64,000 bases of DNA. Origin: Fusarium oxysporum f. sp. lycopersici 4287. Lineage: Eukaryota; Ascomycota; Sordariomycetes; Hypocreales; Nectriaceae. A program made the translations under genes and the position numbers. The stretch spans positions 2,562,627 through 2,626,626 of the forward strand of contig NC_030990.1 of NCBI RefSeq assembly GCF_000149955.1. The letters run 5' to 3'. Shown one piece after another: positions 11,631 through 23,600 of the stretch (its first letter is position 1; the number at the start of each line of letters is the position of its first letter). A model generated the notes under the pieces. It had not been told where the DNA came from and searched no databases. It saw only the letters and a program-made list of their open reading frames with translations.

Positions 11631-12235
11631 ATGGCTACGTCTCAATTGAGAGCAATTGGAGTCTTTGCGCGCAGTGCGCGCCTCTCCCAGCGCGCCTTTA
11701 CCACCTCCGCTCGGCAATTCGAGGCTGCTGTCTCTCCCAAAACTAACGAGACAGCCCCCGCCCCCGTCAACGAGAACAAGCCTGTCGAGATCAACCAAGC
11801 TCCCAACCGCGTCGGTGTCTGGTCCCGTAGCCAGAGACCACGTTCTCAGGCCATGACCGGCCCCCGTTTCGAGCAGACCGACTTCGATCTCCAGGTACAA
11901 CCGAGGCGAGGGAGCTAGGATGGAATATCAAATTAGCTAACTGTGTTATAGCCTCAACCCAAGGCCGCCATTGAGATGATTCACAAGCAACCCGTTACAT
12001 GGACGCACGAGCGCATTGTTGCCTGCAATGGTGGTGGTGGTCCCGAGGGTCATCCCAGAGTCTTCATCAACACCGACAAGCCCGAGATTGCTGTTTGTGG
12101 CTACTGCGGCCTACCTTTCGTACGAAACACCCTAGCAATTTATGCTTTGTCAATACTGATACTATATTTTAGGCCCATGAACACCACCGCACCCATCTCG
12201 AATCCCTCCCAGAGACTTCTTACCCTCTGTCATAA
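11631..12235 (+). CDS. NDUFS6: NADH:ubiquinone oxidoreductase 13-kDa subunit (NDUFS6), mitochondrial complex I
   Basis: Accessory zinc-binding subunit of the complex I peripheral arm. Three exons, 11631-11894, 11952-12119 and 12173-12235, all joined in phase 0, encode 164 aa. The N-terminus is an Arg/Ser/Ala-rich mitochondrial presequence (ARSARLSQRAFTTSARQF). The C-terminal zf-CHCC domain shows the ligands GHPRVFIN...CGYCGLPFAHEHH, with the last intron splitting the domain after GLPF. Length and order (presequence, variable linker, zinc domain) are typical of fungal NDUFS6. The divergent neighbour is the MPP6-like gene. Assignment is confident. Confidence 0.93.
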
Positions 12236-12719
12236 TCAGCATCGAACGATAGGACCGGAAAGGGAGGGTTGCTATCTGGATCACTATCTAGACATGTGCT
12301 AGAGGCCAAAGGGGCCCGTGTACTGTGATGTTTCTGAATGGAGAACTCAAACTTCTGTATATACTCCGCGAATACAATGAAAGAACAAACCGACAGCTTT
12401 CCTAGTGCGGTCTTCATGTCTATTTGCTCTGATGGCATGTCAAAATCACCATCGATTCGTCATGTTGTTAAGAACTATCACAAATATCCACTGAAGCGTT
12501 CGGATCCTGAATTATGCTGCTGTTTCACATTATCTTAATGAATGTGATGCTTGCCTACCTCCGGCGATACTGTGTAAGGGAACTACCTAGAAGGGATTAT
12601 AAATGGTGCGCTGCGATTGGCTAAAGAGGAGCTTGATACAAACGGATAGAAAGAGACCCATAGAGTCCAACTCCGGCCCCACTATGACGGTTGTTTGCTT
12701 TCAAGCACGATTCTAAACT
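12236..12719. promoter_or_regulatory. Spacer with TATA-like box upstream of the UPF0047 gene
   Basis: A tataaa sequence at about 12599-12604, followed by gattggc (an inverted CCAAT core), lies 115-120 bp upstream of ATG 12720. This supports transcription toward the UPF0047 gene with a leader that includes that ATG. The left half is the NDUFS6 3' region. Confidence 0.45.
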
Positions 12720-13515
12720 ATGCCTCAGCTTCAAACATCACGTCTCAACTCTGCAACGACACCAGTGCTTCTCTGTTTACTACTTGTAATCTCTCTGTTC
12801 CCTGGTCTGTTTCACTATCTCTGGACACTGCCTTTTAGCCTTGTTGGATTATCGGGATCCCCTCAACCCCGCTCAACTGCCCCTCCAGTGATAGACCGTT
12901 CGACGGCAACAACCATGAGCTTTTTTCAGAAGCAATTCACCCTTCCTGCTAAGTCACGGGGATCATACCTCATAACTGATCAGGTTGTGTCTTCACTTCC
13001 CGAAATTCGGGATTACAAGGTCGGCCTTTTGAACCTTTTCGTTCAACACACGAGCTGTGCTTTGAGCTTGAACGAGAACTGTAAGCTGAATATACGGGCC
13101 CGGAGAGCTCTTGATGCTGATATGAGAAAACTAAGGGGACTCTGATGTTCGAGAGGATATGAGCGATGCTCTTGACAGAATCGCGCCAGCTGAAGGACCC
13201 AAGGGAGAGGCTCTATACCGTCATGAGTGAGTGCTTTGCGTATAAGTCGCAAGAGGAGACATTGACAGCTGCCAGTGCCGAGGGCCCAGACGACATGCCT
13301 GCCCATATCAAGTCTGCACTCATTGGGGCGAGCGTTACTATTCCCATTAAGGATGGAAAGCTTGTAAGTGCCAGCCAATTTTTAACTCGGCCATAAGTGA
13401 CTGATATCGCCATGCCTAGGCTACAGGAACTTGGCAGGGAATCTGGTACCTTGAGTTCCGTGCCGCTCGCCACCAGAGACGGGTCGTTGCAACTATCCAG
13501 GGGGAAAAGGCTTGA
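12720..13515 (+). CDS. UPF0047 (YjbQ) family protein
   Basis: Four exons, 12720-13080, 13136-13226, 13276-13363 and 13420-13515, with GT-AG introns, encode 211 aa. The conserved core starts at MSFFQKQF (ATG 12915) and carries the family signatures [35 protein letters not shown] and [10 protein letters not shown]; the His residues are the conserved polar site. Bacterial YjbQ proteins have been linked to weak thiamine-phosphate synthase activity; the eukaryotic role is unclear. Core proteins are about 140 aa, so the 65 residues before MSFFQKQF are extra and include a hydrophobic stretch at about residues 14-45. ATG 12720 was kept because the TATA-like box at 12599 would place it in the mRNA; ATG 12915 is a credible alternative giving a 146-aa cytosolic protein. 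The reading frame is verified across all three splices. Confidence 0.88.
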
Positions 13516-13666
13516 GTGAGATGCACAGAAAAGTGGGACTTAGATGTATAGAAAAGGGAAAGAAAAGAGAAAACCTAGACTTGAGCTTTTACACGTCCTT
13601 CCTATACGAGCAAACAACCAAAAACGCCGAACACCATCGCCGTGTCTCCGCGGTCCTATAGGGGGA

Positions 13667-14511
<845 letters not shown>

Positions 14512-16381
14512 GGCTGCTATTCAGGCGCTACCAAGGGAGAAGTATTATATAGTCAAGTATCTCGAAGTCGCTCAAGGTATGATGCCGTCGTCGAGTCGAA
14601 TGCAGTATTGGCTACTAGGGCATCTAGGTCGGTACCTGAGGAATTGCGGAGAGCTCAGGTCAGTCAGTGCTTGTAGAGCTCCAGGATTATTTACGGCAAA
14701 ATATGTCCCAAGTTCCTAAACAAGAAGGCGGTGTAAGGTCGCCAGGAAGCGTTATAATATAGTCTTTGCGATGGATGACAACCAATAAAACGTATTGAGG
14801 GACTCATAATCCGCTATTATGGTTTATGTAAAGCAATGAGTGTGCGAACTGATTAGAATATTATCCCACCTGAGTTGATACTACCTATGCATTGGTAACT
14901 GTGTGGCGTAGAAACCTGGTATTTCCAGCGAGCCGACGTTCTGAATCGTTGTGAGAAGAAGCTAGTTATATACAATTACGATCACCTATTAGGACAGAAA
15001 CCGGGCTCAAGAACAACAAAATTGACGTGGCTGGTAATGTGAACGTTGTATATGTATGCCGAGTTGAATAGTAAAATACCTCTTTTAATGTTTTGATAAA
15101 CTGGCTTCAAGATTAAGCGGTCGTCTGATGTACCTATACTTACATGTAGGACATAAGGCTTGTAACAAACCCGGAATGGGACCTGAGTCCACTGTGCGTT
15201 GACCTCAGCGTACCATTTTCTCATCTCTTTCCGAACCTTCATCGCTATGCTTGCAATGGACATCTTGTTATGATCTAGACTGACGGATTGTATCAAGGTT
15301 AGAGTTATGTCTCTGAGGAATATTGTATTTCCGTAGACCTGCCTTTTTAGGTAATGAGAGCAAGGATTCTTGGAACTAGCCTGAAGATGGCTCCTGTGAT
15401 GCAACTGGCTGAGATTTCTGAGGGTGCTGTATAATAAAAGTTCCGAGTTGGATTCGATCGATCTTTTCACAGGAGAATTTTCATAACATGACGAAATAGA
15501 TAACTGCAGCTGATAGCTGGAGAGGTACCCGCACTGACTGTGACAAGGTGCAAGTCATGGGTGTTTGGATAACGGGGTTAACCGGCGGGGTTCTTTTTTT
15601 CCCAGCATACCCAATCGAACTGGCCGAATGCTTCCAGGGCAGCAGGGGAAAGGTACTTATACATGTATTCAGGCGTGTCTTATGCTTGGATCAGATGTTG
15701 TGTAGAAAAGTGATCGTCACAATAAGTGTCCGGAACCGGCCAGTCAGGACAAAGAATCGTTGTTTGGCTGAGCTACTATAACCTTAGATCAGAGCTGACG
15801 AAGTCAGAGAAGACCAACCAGTTCGTCCATTGAGTGAAACATATAACTAGCCGTCAATTGGCGAATTGCAGTAGAACGGATAGCAGTCGAATCATTCACT
15901 CATCTAATATCGTATCTATCCATCCATTCGTTTGATTCATCATGTTCTATCTGGGCTGTCAAAATGTTGGAGACATAAGTAGGTAGAGATTGATCGAGAC
16001 CCATTGTATGTCGAGTTTTAGAATGGTCTAGCCAGACTTAGAACCAGGGCCGCTGTTAGGCGTACCAATGTTCGCACTATCATCCCCCCAAACCTCGATT
16101 TGTGTTTGGTCTGCCCACGGCGTCGTCGCCGTCAAAATCAAAATCCCCATTCTAACGTTGATTTACCTATCTCCCGCCCTTACTACTCACAATCCTGCAA
16201 ATTCCTTCACGTGCCGTCACTCATAAAAATCCCCTTCTCTGGCAAGGCAAACATCTTTCCCGAGCTTGTTGCGTCATGCGCATACCGAGACATCCCTCTT
16301 TGTCTAGTATTAGCTCGCCTGGAGGAACCTGTTAAAACTCAAGGCATTACGAGTACAGTACTGTAGGTATACGAGTAGACT
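14512..16381. other. Intergenic, 1.9 kb
   Basis: Contains the CFIm25 promoter and the upstream region of the 606-aa gene. A minus-strand frame at 14982-15470 is open for 162 codons, but begins with GTG; from its first plausible ATG it is about 93 codons. No domain, signal or splice structure was recognised in it, so it is not annotated as a gene. Confidence 0.5.
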
Positions 16382-18202
16382 ATGGATGAGGCAAGCCTTG
16401 TCAATAGCCTCTCTCAGAGGCTCTCAGAGCTCGAGCACAAGGTTCACACCTTTCGCCACGAGGTGGCAGCTGATTTCCTGCGCTACTACCACGATCTGCT
16501 CCGAGACACACAACCCGACATCGCTTCCAATGTTGCCCAGTCCATAGCCCAGTCATTACCCAAATACCCAGACCTCAGCTCAGTCCTCACAAGTCTGGAT
16601 CTGGACCTTAATAAAGCTGCAGCTGACTCACATACTCTACCACTTGAATCGACTCAACGCCACTTTCCCCCGCCGGCCACTGTCGCTACCTCCGGATCGG
16701 GAGCCGCAGAGCCTCCAGGCAGCCCCCGCGATCGACATCACGAATTGCTCTTTTACCTTCCCCTGCTAGAGGGCTCTCCTCCAAGACCGCCTACCTCTCC
16801 TCACCTCACAAATAACCACACTCCTCCTCTCGACATGTTGTTGCCCGACCCGAGCATCCAGGCAGACGAGAAGCAACACTCAGCCATTGAGGCAGGAAGG
16901 AAACCCGATAACGGCACTGACCAACTGCAGAATGCCTTGCCGGTAGTGCCTCATTCGCCTGGACGGCCAGGTCATATTCGCCGCTCTACCAATGATACAG
17001 TCTCGTCGTGCCATTCGGATCGAAGCGAGTCGAAAACTCCACGGAGCGCCCTACGACGGTCTTCAAGTAGTTCCAAACCTCCACAGAGTCCTAGACGTGT
17101 GCGTTTTGATGTCATGGGAGCAGAGGTCTTACCTACAGCATCACCACAACCTACCGATCCCATGATTCCCCCCGCAGCGTCTGCCGCATCCACCGACCAG
17201 CCTCGCGCGGAATCTATGCTCGACGATGACCTGGAGGACCTACGACCGCCCCGAAAGATTTCATCTTCAGAAGCACTGAGAGCACTATCTAGGGCGCCGT
17301 TGGAGGAAGGAGTGTGGACCGAGGTTAATTCAAACCCAGATCAAAGCTCCGGTGAAGAGGACAAGAAATATGCAAGCATTTCTGAATCTCCGTCAGAAGA
17401 ACGGGCCAGTCCGATTATTATTGCACCGGAACCGCCATCGCCACGCCACGTTCCAGAATCTGTTCGGATCGAACGCACGTTGGGGGGCGTAAGTGAGGAC
17501 CCAGACGAGGACCAGGATTCATCCGATGACGACTTTCTCTCAATGGCGAAACCTAGATCTTTTACCAATAAGAAAGCTCCTGCATCGCCATCTTTGAACA
17601 GAATCCCCGAGGAGAGCCAGGCCAGTGGCCATGATGCAAGCCCAGCTTCACCTACTAAAGCTCCAAGTTCTGGTACTCACGACGAACTGGGAGCCGTCGA
17701 CGAAGACTTGGATGAGGAAGACGAGCTTTTTCACTTTGAGGAAGGCGGCGGCTTATCTGCGCCGCCAAAGCCCAAATCGAAACCAACCCCCCTTGCGGTC
17801 GAGGAGGATATCGAAGTTGACTTGCCGGATGTACCGGAGACTGAGCAGTCTCTATACGCAACTTCACCAGCAGTACACATAACCAAGAGGCCTGGCTCAG
17901 GGCCGACGACACCAATCGCGGCCCGATTTCAAGCTGGTTCTGTGGGATCATACAAAGGACGGCCAGTAGTCATGCCTGTCGTTCGTAATCCCGAAGTACA
18001 TGCTCAGGCTGCCTCATTAGGGCACTTCAATACGTTTGTTGGGGGATTGGACGGACGCAGCGGCATGGATGAAGCAGATCTAAGCAGCTTCCGCGCCAGC
18101 GTCGCCAATACCGGCTTCTCTGGCACCCCGCGCAGTTTCACGGAACGCCTGATGATGGAAGAAGCTCAAAAGGCAAGGGCTGGTGGTCCGAGGCTAAGCT
18201 AA
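16382..18202 (+). CDS. Conserved-type disordered protein, unrecognised (606 aa)
   Basis: Intronless 606-codon ORF. The first 70 residues are predicted helical (LSQRLSELEHKVHTFRHEV, then DFLRYYHDLLRDTQPDIA) and look like a short coiled coil or helical bundle. Residues 80-520 are largely disordered, rich in Ser, Pro, Asp and Glu, with acidic runs such as DEDLDEEDELFHFEEGGG. A more ordered C-terminal block begins near TPIAARFQAGSVGSYKGRPV and ends in FTERLMMEEAQKARAG. RVRF at residues 239-242, in a basic Pro/Ser context, fits the RVxF docking motif for protein phosphatase 1. Many S/T-P sites suggest phospho-regulation. The length, bias and absence of stops make it a real gene; the function is not recognised. 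Confidence 0.85.
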   Translation: MDEASLVNSLSQRLSELEHKVHTFRHEVAADFLRYYHDLLRDTQPDIASNVAQSIAQSLPKYPDLSSVLTSLDLDLNKAAADSHTLPLESTQRHFPPPATVATSGSGAAEPPGSPRDRHHELLFYLPLLEGSPPRPPTSPHLTNNHTPPLDMLLPDPSIQADEKQHSAIEAGRKPDNGTDQLQNALPVVPHSPGRPGHIRRSTNDTVSSCHSDRSESKTPRSALRRSSSSSKPPQSPRRVRFDVMGAEVLPTASPQPTDPMIPPAASAASTDQPRAESMLDDDLEDLRPPRKISSSEALRALSRAPLEEGVWTEVNSNPDQSSGEEDKKYASISESPSEERASPIIIAPEPPSPRHVPESVRIERTLGGVSEDPDEDQDSSDDDFLSMAKPRSFTNKKAPASPSLNRIPEESQASGHDASPASPTKAPSSGTHDELGAVDEDLDEEDELFHFEEGGGLSAPPKPKSKPTPLAVEEDIEVDLPDVPETEQSLYATSPAVHITKRPGSGPTTPIAARFQAGSVGSYKGRPVVMPVVRNPEVHAQAASLGHFNTFVGGLDGRSGMDEADLSSFRASVANTGFSGTPRSFTERLMMEEAQKARAGGPRLS

Positions 18203-18721
18203 GAATACATTGTACCACAAGGAGTTTGGGGATCTTATGCATACGTCAAGGTCTTGGGCCTGGAATTCTGGATAGCTCGTTGTTGGCGTTGAACATATTG
18301 CGATAAGGAGTTTACATATTTATATATATATACACGCACAGGTGGTGGGCTGTGGATTAAGGATGATATACGATTAGAAAACGTTATATATACCTCTTCG
18401 TTGAGGGAATGGTTGGCCAAGACATTCGAGAAAGCAGCAAAATCTCATGGGAATATCCTAATATGAATCTTTGTTTTCTGTACAGGTAGGTCTTTGGGTA
18501 GTTTTGGTATCATGATGTCTCAAGAAATATCTTGCATCAGCTCACATGAAAGCTACCAATCATCGTGATCTGATTTTCATAGCGGGGTACCTAGTTTCTA
18601 ACGCTCTACCGGGGGTATGTGTCTAGAAAGCATCATCCCGTCATGCAAGACAAACATTTTGCCTCCATTCTCAGCATCAACTCAATTGCCTAAGAAGGTG
18701 CCAAAGAAAACGACATTCAAA
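18203..18721. other. Spacer with (TA)n run
   Basis: 3' flank of the 606-aa gene and promoter of PET100. A short AT microsatellite lies at about 18318-18333. No gene seen. Confidence 0.5.
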
Positions 18722-19106
18722 ATGGGTGGTCTTAACCTCGAAGTGTTCAAGGTATGTTTATGTTATGTTCCCGCTGCATAGTTTTATGTGTTTCGAAGTG
18801 GCTCTGTTGAAGACGATGACGAGTTGCGAACAAGACACTGACATGGCATGTCCGCAGTTCGGCACGTATATCATGTTTCCTATCGGAATCATGTTCTACT
18901 TTGGCACCAACCTCGATAACCGCTTCGCCGTACCTGGCTTCTGGCCCAAGCCCGAAGAGTGCAACAAGATCCCCAAGGACCGAGACGAGATCAAAGCCGA
19001 GTATGACCGCATCGTGGCGCGACAAAAGCTCCGACAGGCCAAAAAGCTTGAAGAGGAACGCAAAAGAGCAGCACAGCAGCCCGAGAATGACCAGCCCGAT
19101 TCTTGA
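18722..19106 (+). CDS. PET100: PET100-like cytochrome c oxidase assembly protein
   Basis: Inner-membrane chaperone needed to assemble cytochrome c oxidase subunits. A ten-codon first exon (18722-18751; MGGLNLEVFK) is joined by a 106-bp intron to exon 18858-19106, giving 92 aa. The join restores the family N-terminus NLEVFKFGTYIMFPIGIMFYFG, which contains the single membrane anchor, followed by the matrix/IMS-facing PKPEECNKIPKDRDEI segment and a highly charged helical C-terminus. The short first exon means the gene is easily missed: the plain ORF begins in the wrong place. The next gene, TACO1-like, converges with it from the other strand. Confidence 0.9.
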
Positions 19107-19279
19107 AGCCCAGTGAATCGGATTCAAGCATGTACATTATTAGCCAGAGGGTTCGGCAACGGCAGCATTAACGATGTATTCATGGCGTTTGGAAGGCATT
19201 GGAAATATTCCCCCTCTGTTGGTATGGGCAAAATACAGCATCGTACAAAATTGTTACAAACTCATCGCTGTTCTATGTT

Positions 19280-20282
19280 TTATACATCCAGGTTTCTTTC
19301 AACCTTGTCCCACTCTTCGTCCCCTACAGCTCCCTGACGTACATTGGCATAAATGGCTCTGACTTCGGGATATTCCTTGAGTCCGTTCAAGAGCATGTCG
19401 AGAGCATTAGCTTGCTCTGTGGTGTCAATGCTGACTTTTGTGTCCTCGTTCGGTGCCCAGACAATGTCTGAGTCGAGAATCTCAAGCTCAAATTTCTTAG
19501 ACAGGGCCTCAGTGATGGCTGTCAACGTGTTTGGCTGGGTCCAAGCCAAGAAGTCACCCTCTGGCAGTTCCTCGACATCTTCCAATCCCTCGTGCTCAAT
19601 CGCCTCGTCCAGAACATCTGAGAGTGACGGCCCGCACTCCTCGGCTTTGAAAACAGCTCTACCACGTCTTGTAAAGTAGAAGGTGGTTGACCCAACCACT
19701 CCACCGGCCTTCTTCACCACGAGGCGCAGGTCATGAAGAGTCCGAGTCTTATTGTCTGTCTCAGCATCGATGACCATCGCAATGTCAGGGGGCATGAGGA
19801 CCTCCAGAGACATAGACTCGAGCTGTGCGCCTGTGACTGAACGACCTTGACCTCGTGCAATTGCGCCCTCGATTAAGTTCTTTGGTATACTCGCTAACAC
19901 CAAGAGTCAGACACAAATCCGGACTAAAGACTACTGTGCATATATACCTTTTGTTGCAGCGTTTATTGCAGTGGCCAGTTGAGGGTTGAATTTGACATCA
20001 TCTCCATACACTATCGAATATTAGAAAAACCCTCAGGCCGTAAACACGCACACAGTGATGCCTACTTCTTGAATACATAGCAATTGTCTTGGTGAAATTA
20101 GATCTCTCAGTCATCTTCTTCTTATCAGTTACAGCTTTGATGTGTTTTGTCTTGGACCACTTGTTGTGACCAGCCAATTGAGCTGGTGTTGTCACGAAAG
20201 ATCGTTGACATTGGTGACAGATTGAGTTGGCAATTGACTTTGGTGCCTTTACCAGCGGGTTCAGACACTTTCGTGTCGCCAT
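19280..20282 (-). CDS. TACO1: TACO1/YebC-family mitochondrial translation regulator
   Basis: Homologue of YebC/TACO1, which in mitochondria promotes translation of difficult transcripts such as COX1. Three exons, 20282-20066, 20010-19948 and 19893-19280, with introns of 55 and 54 bp, encode 297 aa. After a presequence-like leader with a CHQC pair, the family block AGHNKWSKTKHIKAVTDKKK appears, then SRMYGDDVKFNPQLATAI and IPKNLIEGAIARGQGR, each rebuilt exactly by the splices. The remainder matches the two C-terminal YebC domains (VVKKAGGVVGSTTFYF, then a TLTAITEAL segment and VSIDTTEQ). ATG 20282 was chosen; a slightly longer frame would need a GTG start. It is transcribed divergently from LAA1. 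Confidence 0.93.
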
Positions 20283-20669
20283 AGTGAGCGAGGGGGTCAC
20301 ACCGAGATGCTACCCTTGAGTCTCAGAATCTGTCAATAGAGAAATATTCGGGTTTCGTGACTTCTGGTCCGAGTCTTCATCATGCCCGGCTCAGGGTGAA
20401 TCGGCCAAACTCCGGACGCTGAGGATGCCCCACAATGACTTACAGTGGTTCTCAGAAGCAATGAAACCTAAGTGGCATGTGGCATAAGGTACTAAGGTAA
20501 GTAGTCTAGGGGATCTCGAAGTCAGCTACTTTACCTACTTTAGGTATCCATTACCAGTCTTACCTCTTGAAACATTCATAGCAAGAGACCACAAATTCAA
20601 TTACTCCTGCGACTTCACTACGTATTCATCGAACTCTCATATAGTTGACGTCGTCGATTTTCGTGCGCA
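20283..20669. promoter_or_regulatory. Divergent promoter between TACO1 and LAA1
   Basis: 387 bp between two divergent start codons. It contains the inverted pair TACCTA (20532-20537) / TAGGTA (20541-20546) and a nearby aaggtactaaggta cluster, part of a motif family recurring in this window's spacers. Confidence 0.55.
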
Positions 20670-23600
20670 ATGTCGTCAACACAGGAGCCTGAAGCTCCAG
20701 CTCCAGCACGGAATCCCGAAGCGCAAGCTCCGTCCGACACCGCGACTACGAATCCAGAGCTCGATCTCCCCAAGCTTCAGTCCCTCCCCGCCGAACAGCA
20801 AGATCTTTTCCTGCTCACATATGTCTCGAGCTTGACGAAGCATGTCCTTGACTTAGCAGCGGATGATTGCACAGCACAGCAATTCTATCTCAAGAAGGAA
20901 ATATTCCAGATAATTAACCTCTCTTCACCACAGCCTTCTCGAGTCATCCGGAATAATTTGGGGAAATGCTTAGCACACATCTTCGGAATTGGAGACAGGA
21001 AACTTCTCTTCGAAACGATCAACGACTTGATCGCAATTATATCGAGTGGAAAGTCAAAATCCGATGCTGAGATACGGACCAAGCATGCGGCTATTGTCTG
21101 CCTAGGCGATGTGTTCGCTTCTGCTGGCGACAGCGCCATTGGACTACACCCCCTTGCTTGCTCAACCCTACTCAAGCTTCTCAAGTCCTCCTCGAACAAT
21201 GCTGGAATCCGTGCAGCTTGCCTTACCGCGCTTGGGAAGATCGTTGGTATGGTTGAAGGTAGCATGGATGAAGTGATTGGGCGTGACATCTGGAAGCAAG
21301 GACGAAATCATGCTTCATCCGACAAAGGCCATCTTGTTGTTGCTTCCGCCTGCCGGACTCTCAAAACATTGTTCAGGCACACACCTTATTTCTTGTACTC
21401 GAGTGACTTGGACAAACTCGAGACTGCAATATCCAAAGCATTTGACTCTCCTTCAGTCCAGGTCCGACAGGCTGCAGCAGAGTGCTTTGCCGAAGCCTTG
21501 TTCCAGGGTCATTCAGAGGGCGGTCCGCCAGAGGTTGCGTCACCAAAGGGCAAAAAGACCAAAAAAGCACTGAAACGTCAGTCCACGATACCTAATATTG
21601 CCGACGATGAGCTGGACATTCCCTCTAGATCAGCGAGCCCAGCTCCTTCAGGCAAGCGCAGTCAAGTGCTAGCTCTGTCTCTGACGGATATCCTCAAGAA
21701 CCTGGCATCCCAATATGTAAAATCGACAGCCTCAAACAGAATTCGAGCAGCCATTGGTGTGTGCTATGGTAAGCTTTTCAGGCGACTGGGAGAAAAGCTT
21801 GTTGAGACAAACTATCTCAAAATAGTCGAGAGTCTCGCGATAGATGTGCTGGGTCACTCTACAATCGCCAACAATCGATATCGACTTCTGATTTCCAGAA
21901 ATATAGTCGACGTCGTTATACAAGATGTCATTGGGCGCAAGATTTTGGGAGAGTCTGGCCAAATATCCGCTGCAAAATCCCTCATCAACAATGTCTTCAA
22001 GAACTACCCTCAAGCTCTAGCAGAAAGGCCAGAGCCTTCTAAGCATACTCTGATCGCGACGCTGAGCGCTGTGTCTTCGCTTATCCAATCACTAGGATCT
22101 GCGGCAAATACCTTCGCAGAATCATGTCGAGACGGTCTCTTGCAAGTCTTGCAACATTCCAGTTATACTGTTCAGGTATTTGCATCTCACTGCATGAAGA
22201 CGCTTGTCCTTGCCTGCCCCCAACAGCTTCTTCCTTGCCTTTCTGTTTGTATGAACAGCCTGAACCGAGAACTATCCCTTCTCGGATCGGGACGTAATTC
22301 GCCCAGAAGATGCATTGGATTTGCTCATGGACTCGCCGCAACTCTGAGTGCAAGCCCTGCTCGTCCACTCTATGGGTCAGTTGAGATCAACAGTCGCGTG
22401 TTGACTATTGCGACAAATATGTTGAAATCGAGCAGTCAAGCGCAGCTCAGGGTTGCAAGCACACAGATTCAAGTCGCTTGGGTTCTTATTGGAGGCTTGA
22501 TGTCCTTGGGGCCAAACTTTGTCAAGATACATCTATCACAGCTCCTTTTACTTTGGAAGAATGCGCTTCCAAAACCCCTCGCCAAAGATAATACATCAGC
22601 CCGAAGTTTCCTAGAGGTGTCGTTCTTGACACATGTTAGAGAATGCGCGATGGGCTCGATTTTGGCCTTCCTCGAATTCAACAGTCGTCTCTTGACCGTG
22701 GATGTGTCAAAGAGAATAGCCGCCATGCTCCAGAACACGACGGCTTTCTTGAGAACTCTGCCGTCTAAGAAGACCTCTGACGACGTCAGCCAGAGACTAG
22801 CCCCTGCCCTACAGCTCCAAGATCTTGAGATGATGGTTCAGCGCAGAGTCTTGCAATGTTACGTCAAGCTCGTCAACCTCAGTCCTGCTGGTGGAAGCGA
22901 GGCACTCCTGCAGTCTAATTTGCTGACACTCGCAATTTCACTCTTCGCCGACCCGGAGAACTATGCACCAAACTCTTTGAGTGCCTCGATTGCGAATGCA
23001 GCCGCTACATTCGAGTCTGTCTGGGATGTGAGCGACAATTCAGGTTTCGGCATTACTGGCCTTGTTGCTGGCCCACGTGTCAGAAAGCTCCCTGGGCAGC
23101 AGGAAAATTCCGATGATGGGAACACAGATGAACTCGAAAGTCCAGAAGACATGATAAATAATCTCCTGCGCTCGCCAATCTGTGGCAGTTTAGAGCATGA
23201 TGCCTCTGTCTTGTATATTGGCAGTACAGACTCAGCTTCAAGTCCTGATCCTCCTGCCACGGAGGTCATCAATGCGGCTATTCAGCTGTTTGCATTCGCC
23301 TTCCCACTCACTCCTGGCAAGGTTCAGGAGAGTATACTCGAACAGATTCGAACATTTGCGTCTGCTGGCACTCTGATCAGAGATCCTGGGCGCAAGGCTG
23401 CCATCAACGTCAACCTTGCTGTAGCCATTCTCACAACCATGAGGGTAGCTGTGAAAGAGACGAAATCGCCTTCAGGTGACATTTCGAACCAGGCAGTGGA
23501 AGCATTGCTACAAGATATCGTTCGTGACTTTGTCCTTGACCCAGACGAACATGTCAGAAGCTTGGGGTACGCTGCTACTGCTCGCTTATGCAATGTGTAT

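Noticed and set aside
14982..15470. 162-codon minus-strand frame
   Set aside because: Begins with GTG; the ATG-started part is about 93 codons with no recognisable feature or splice sites.
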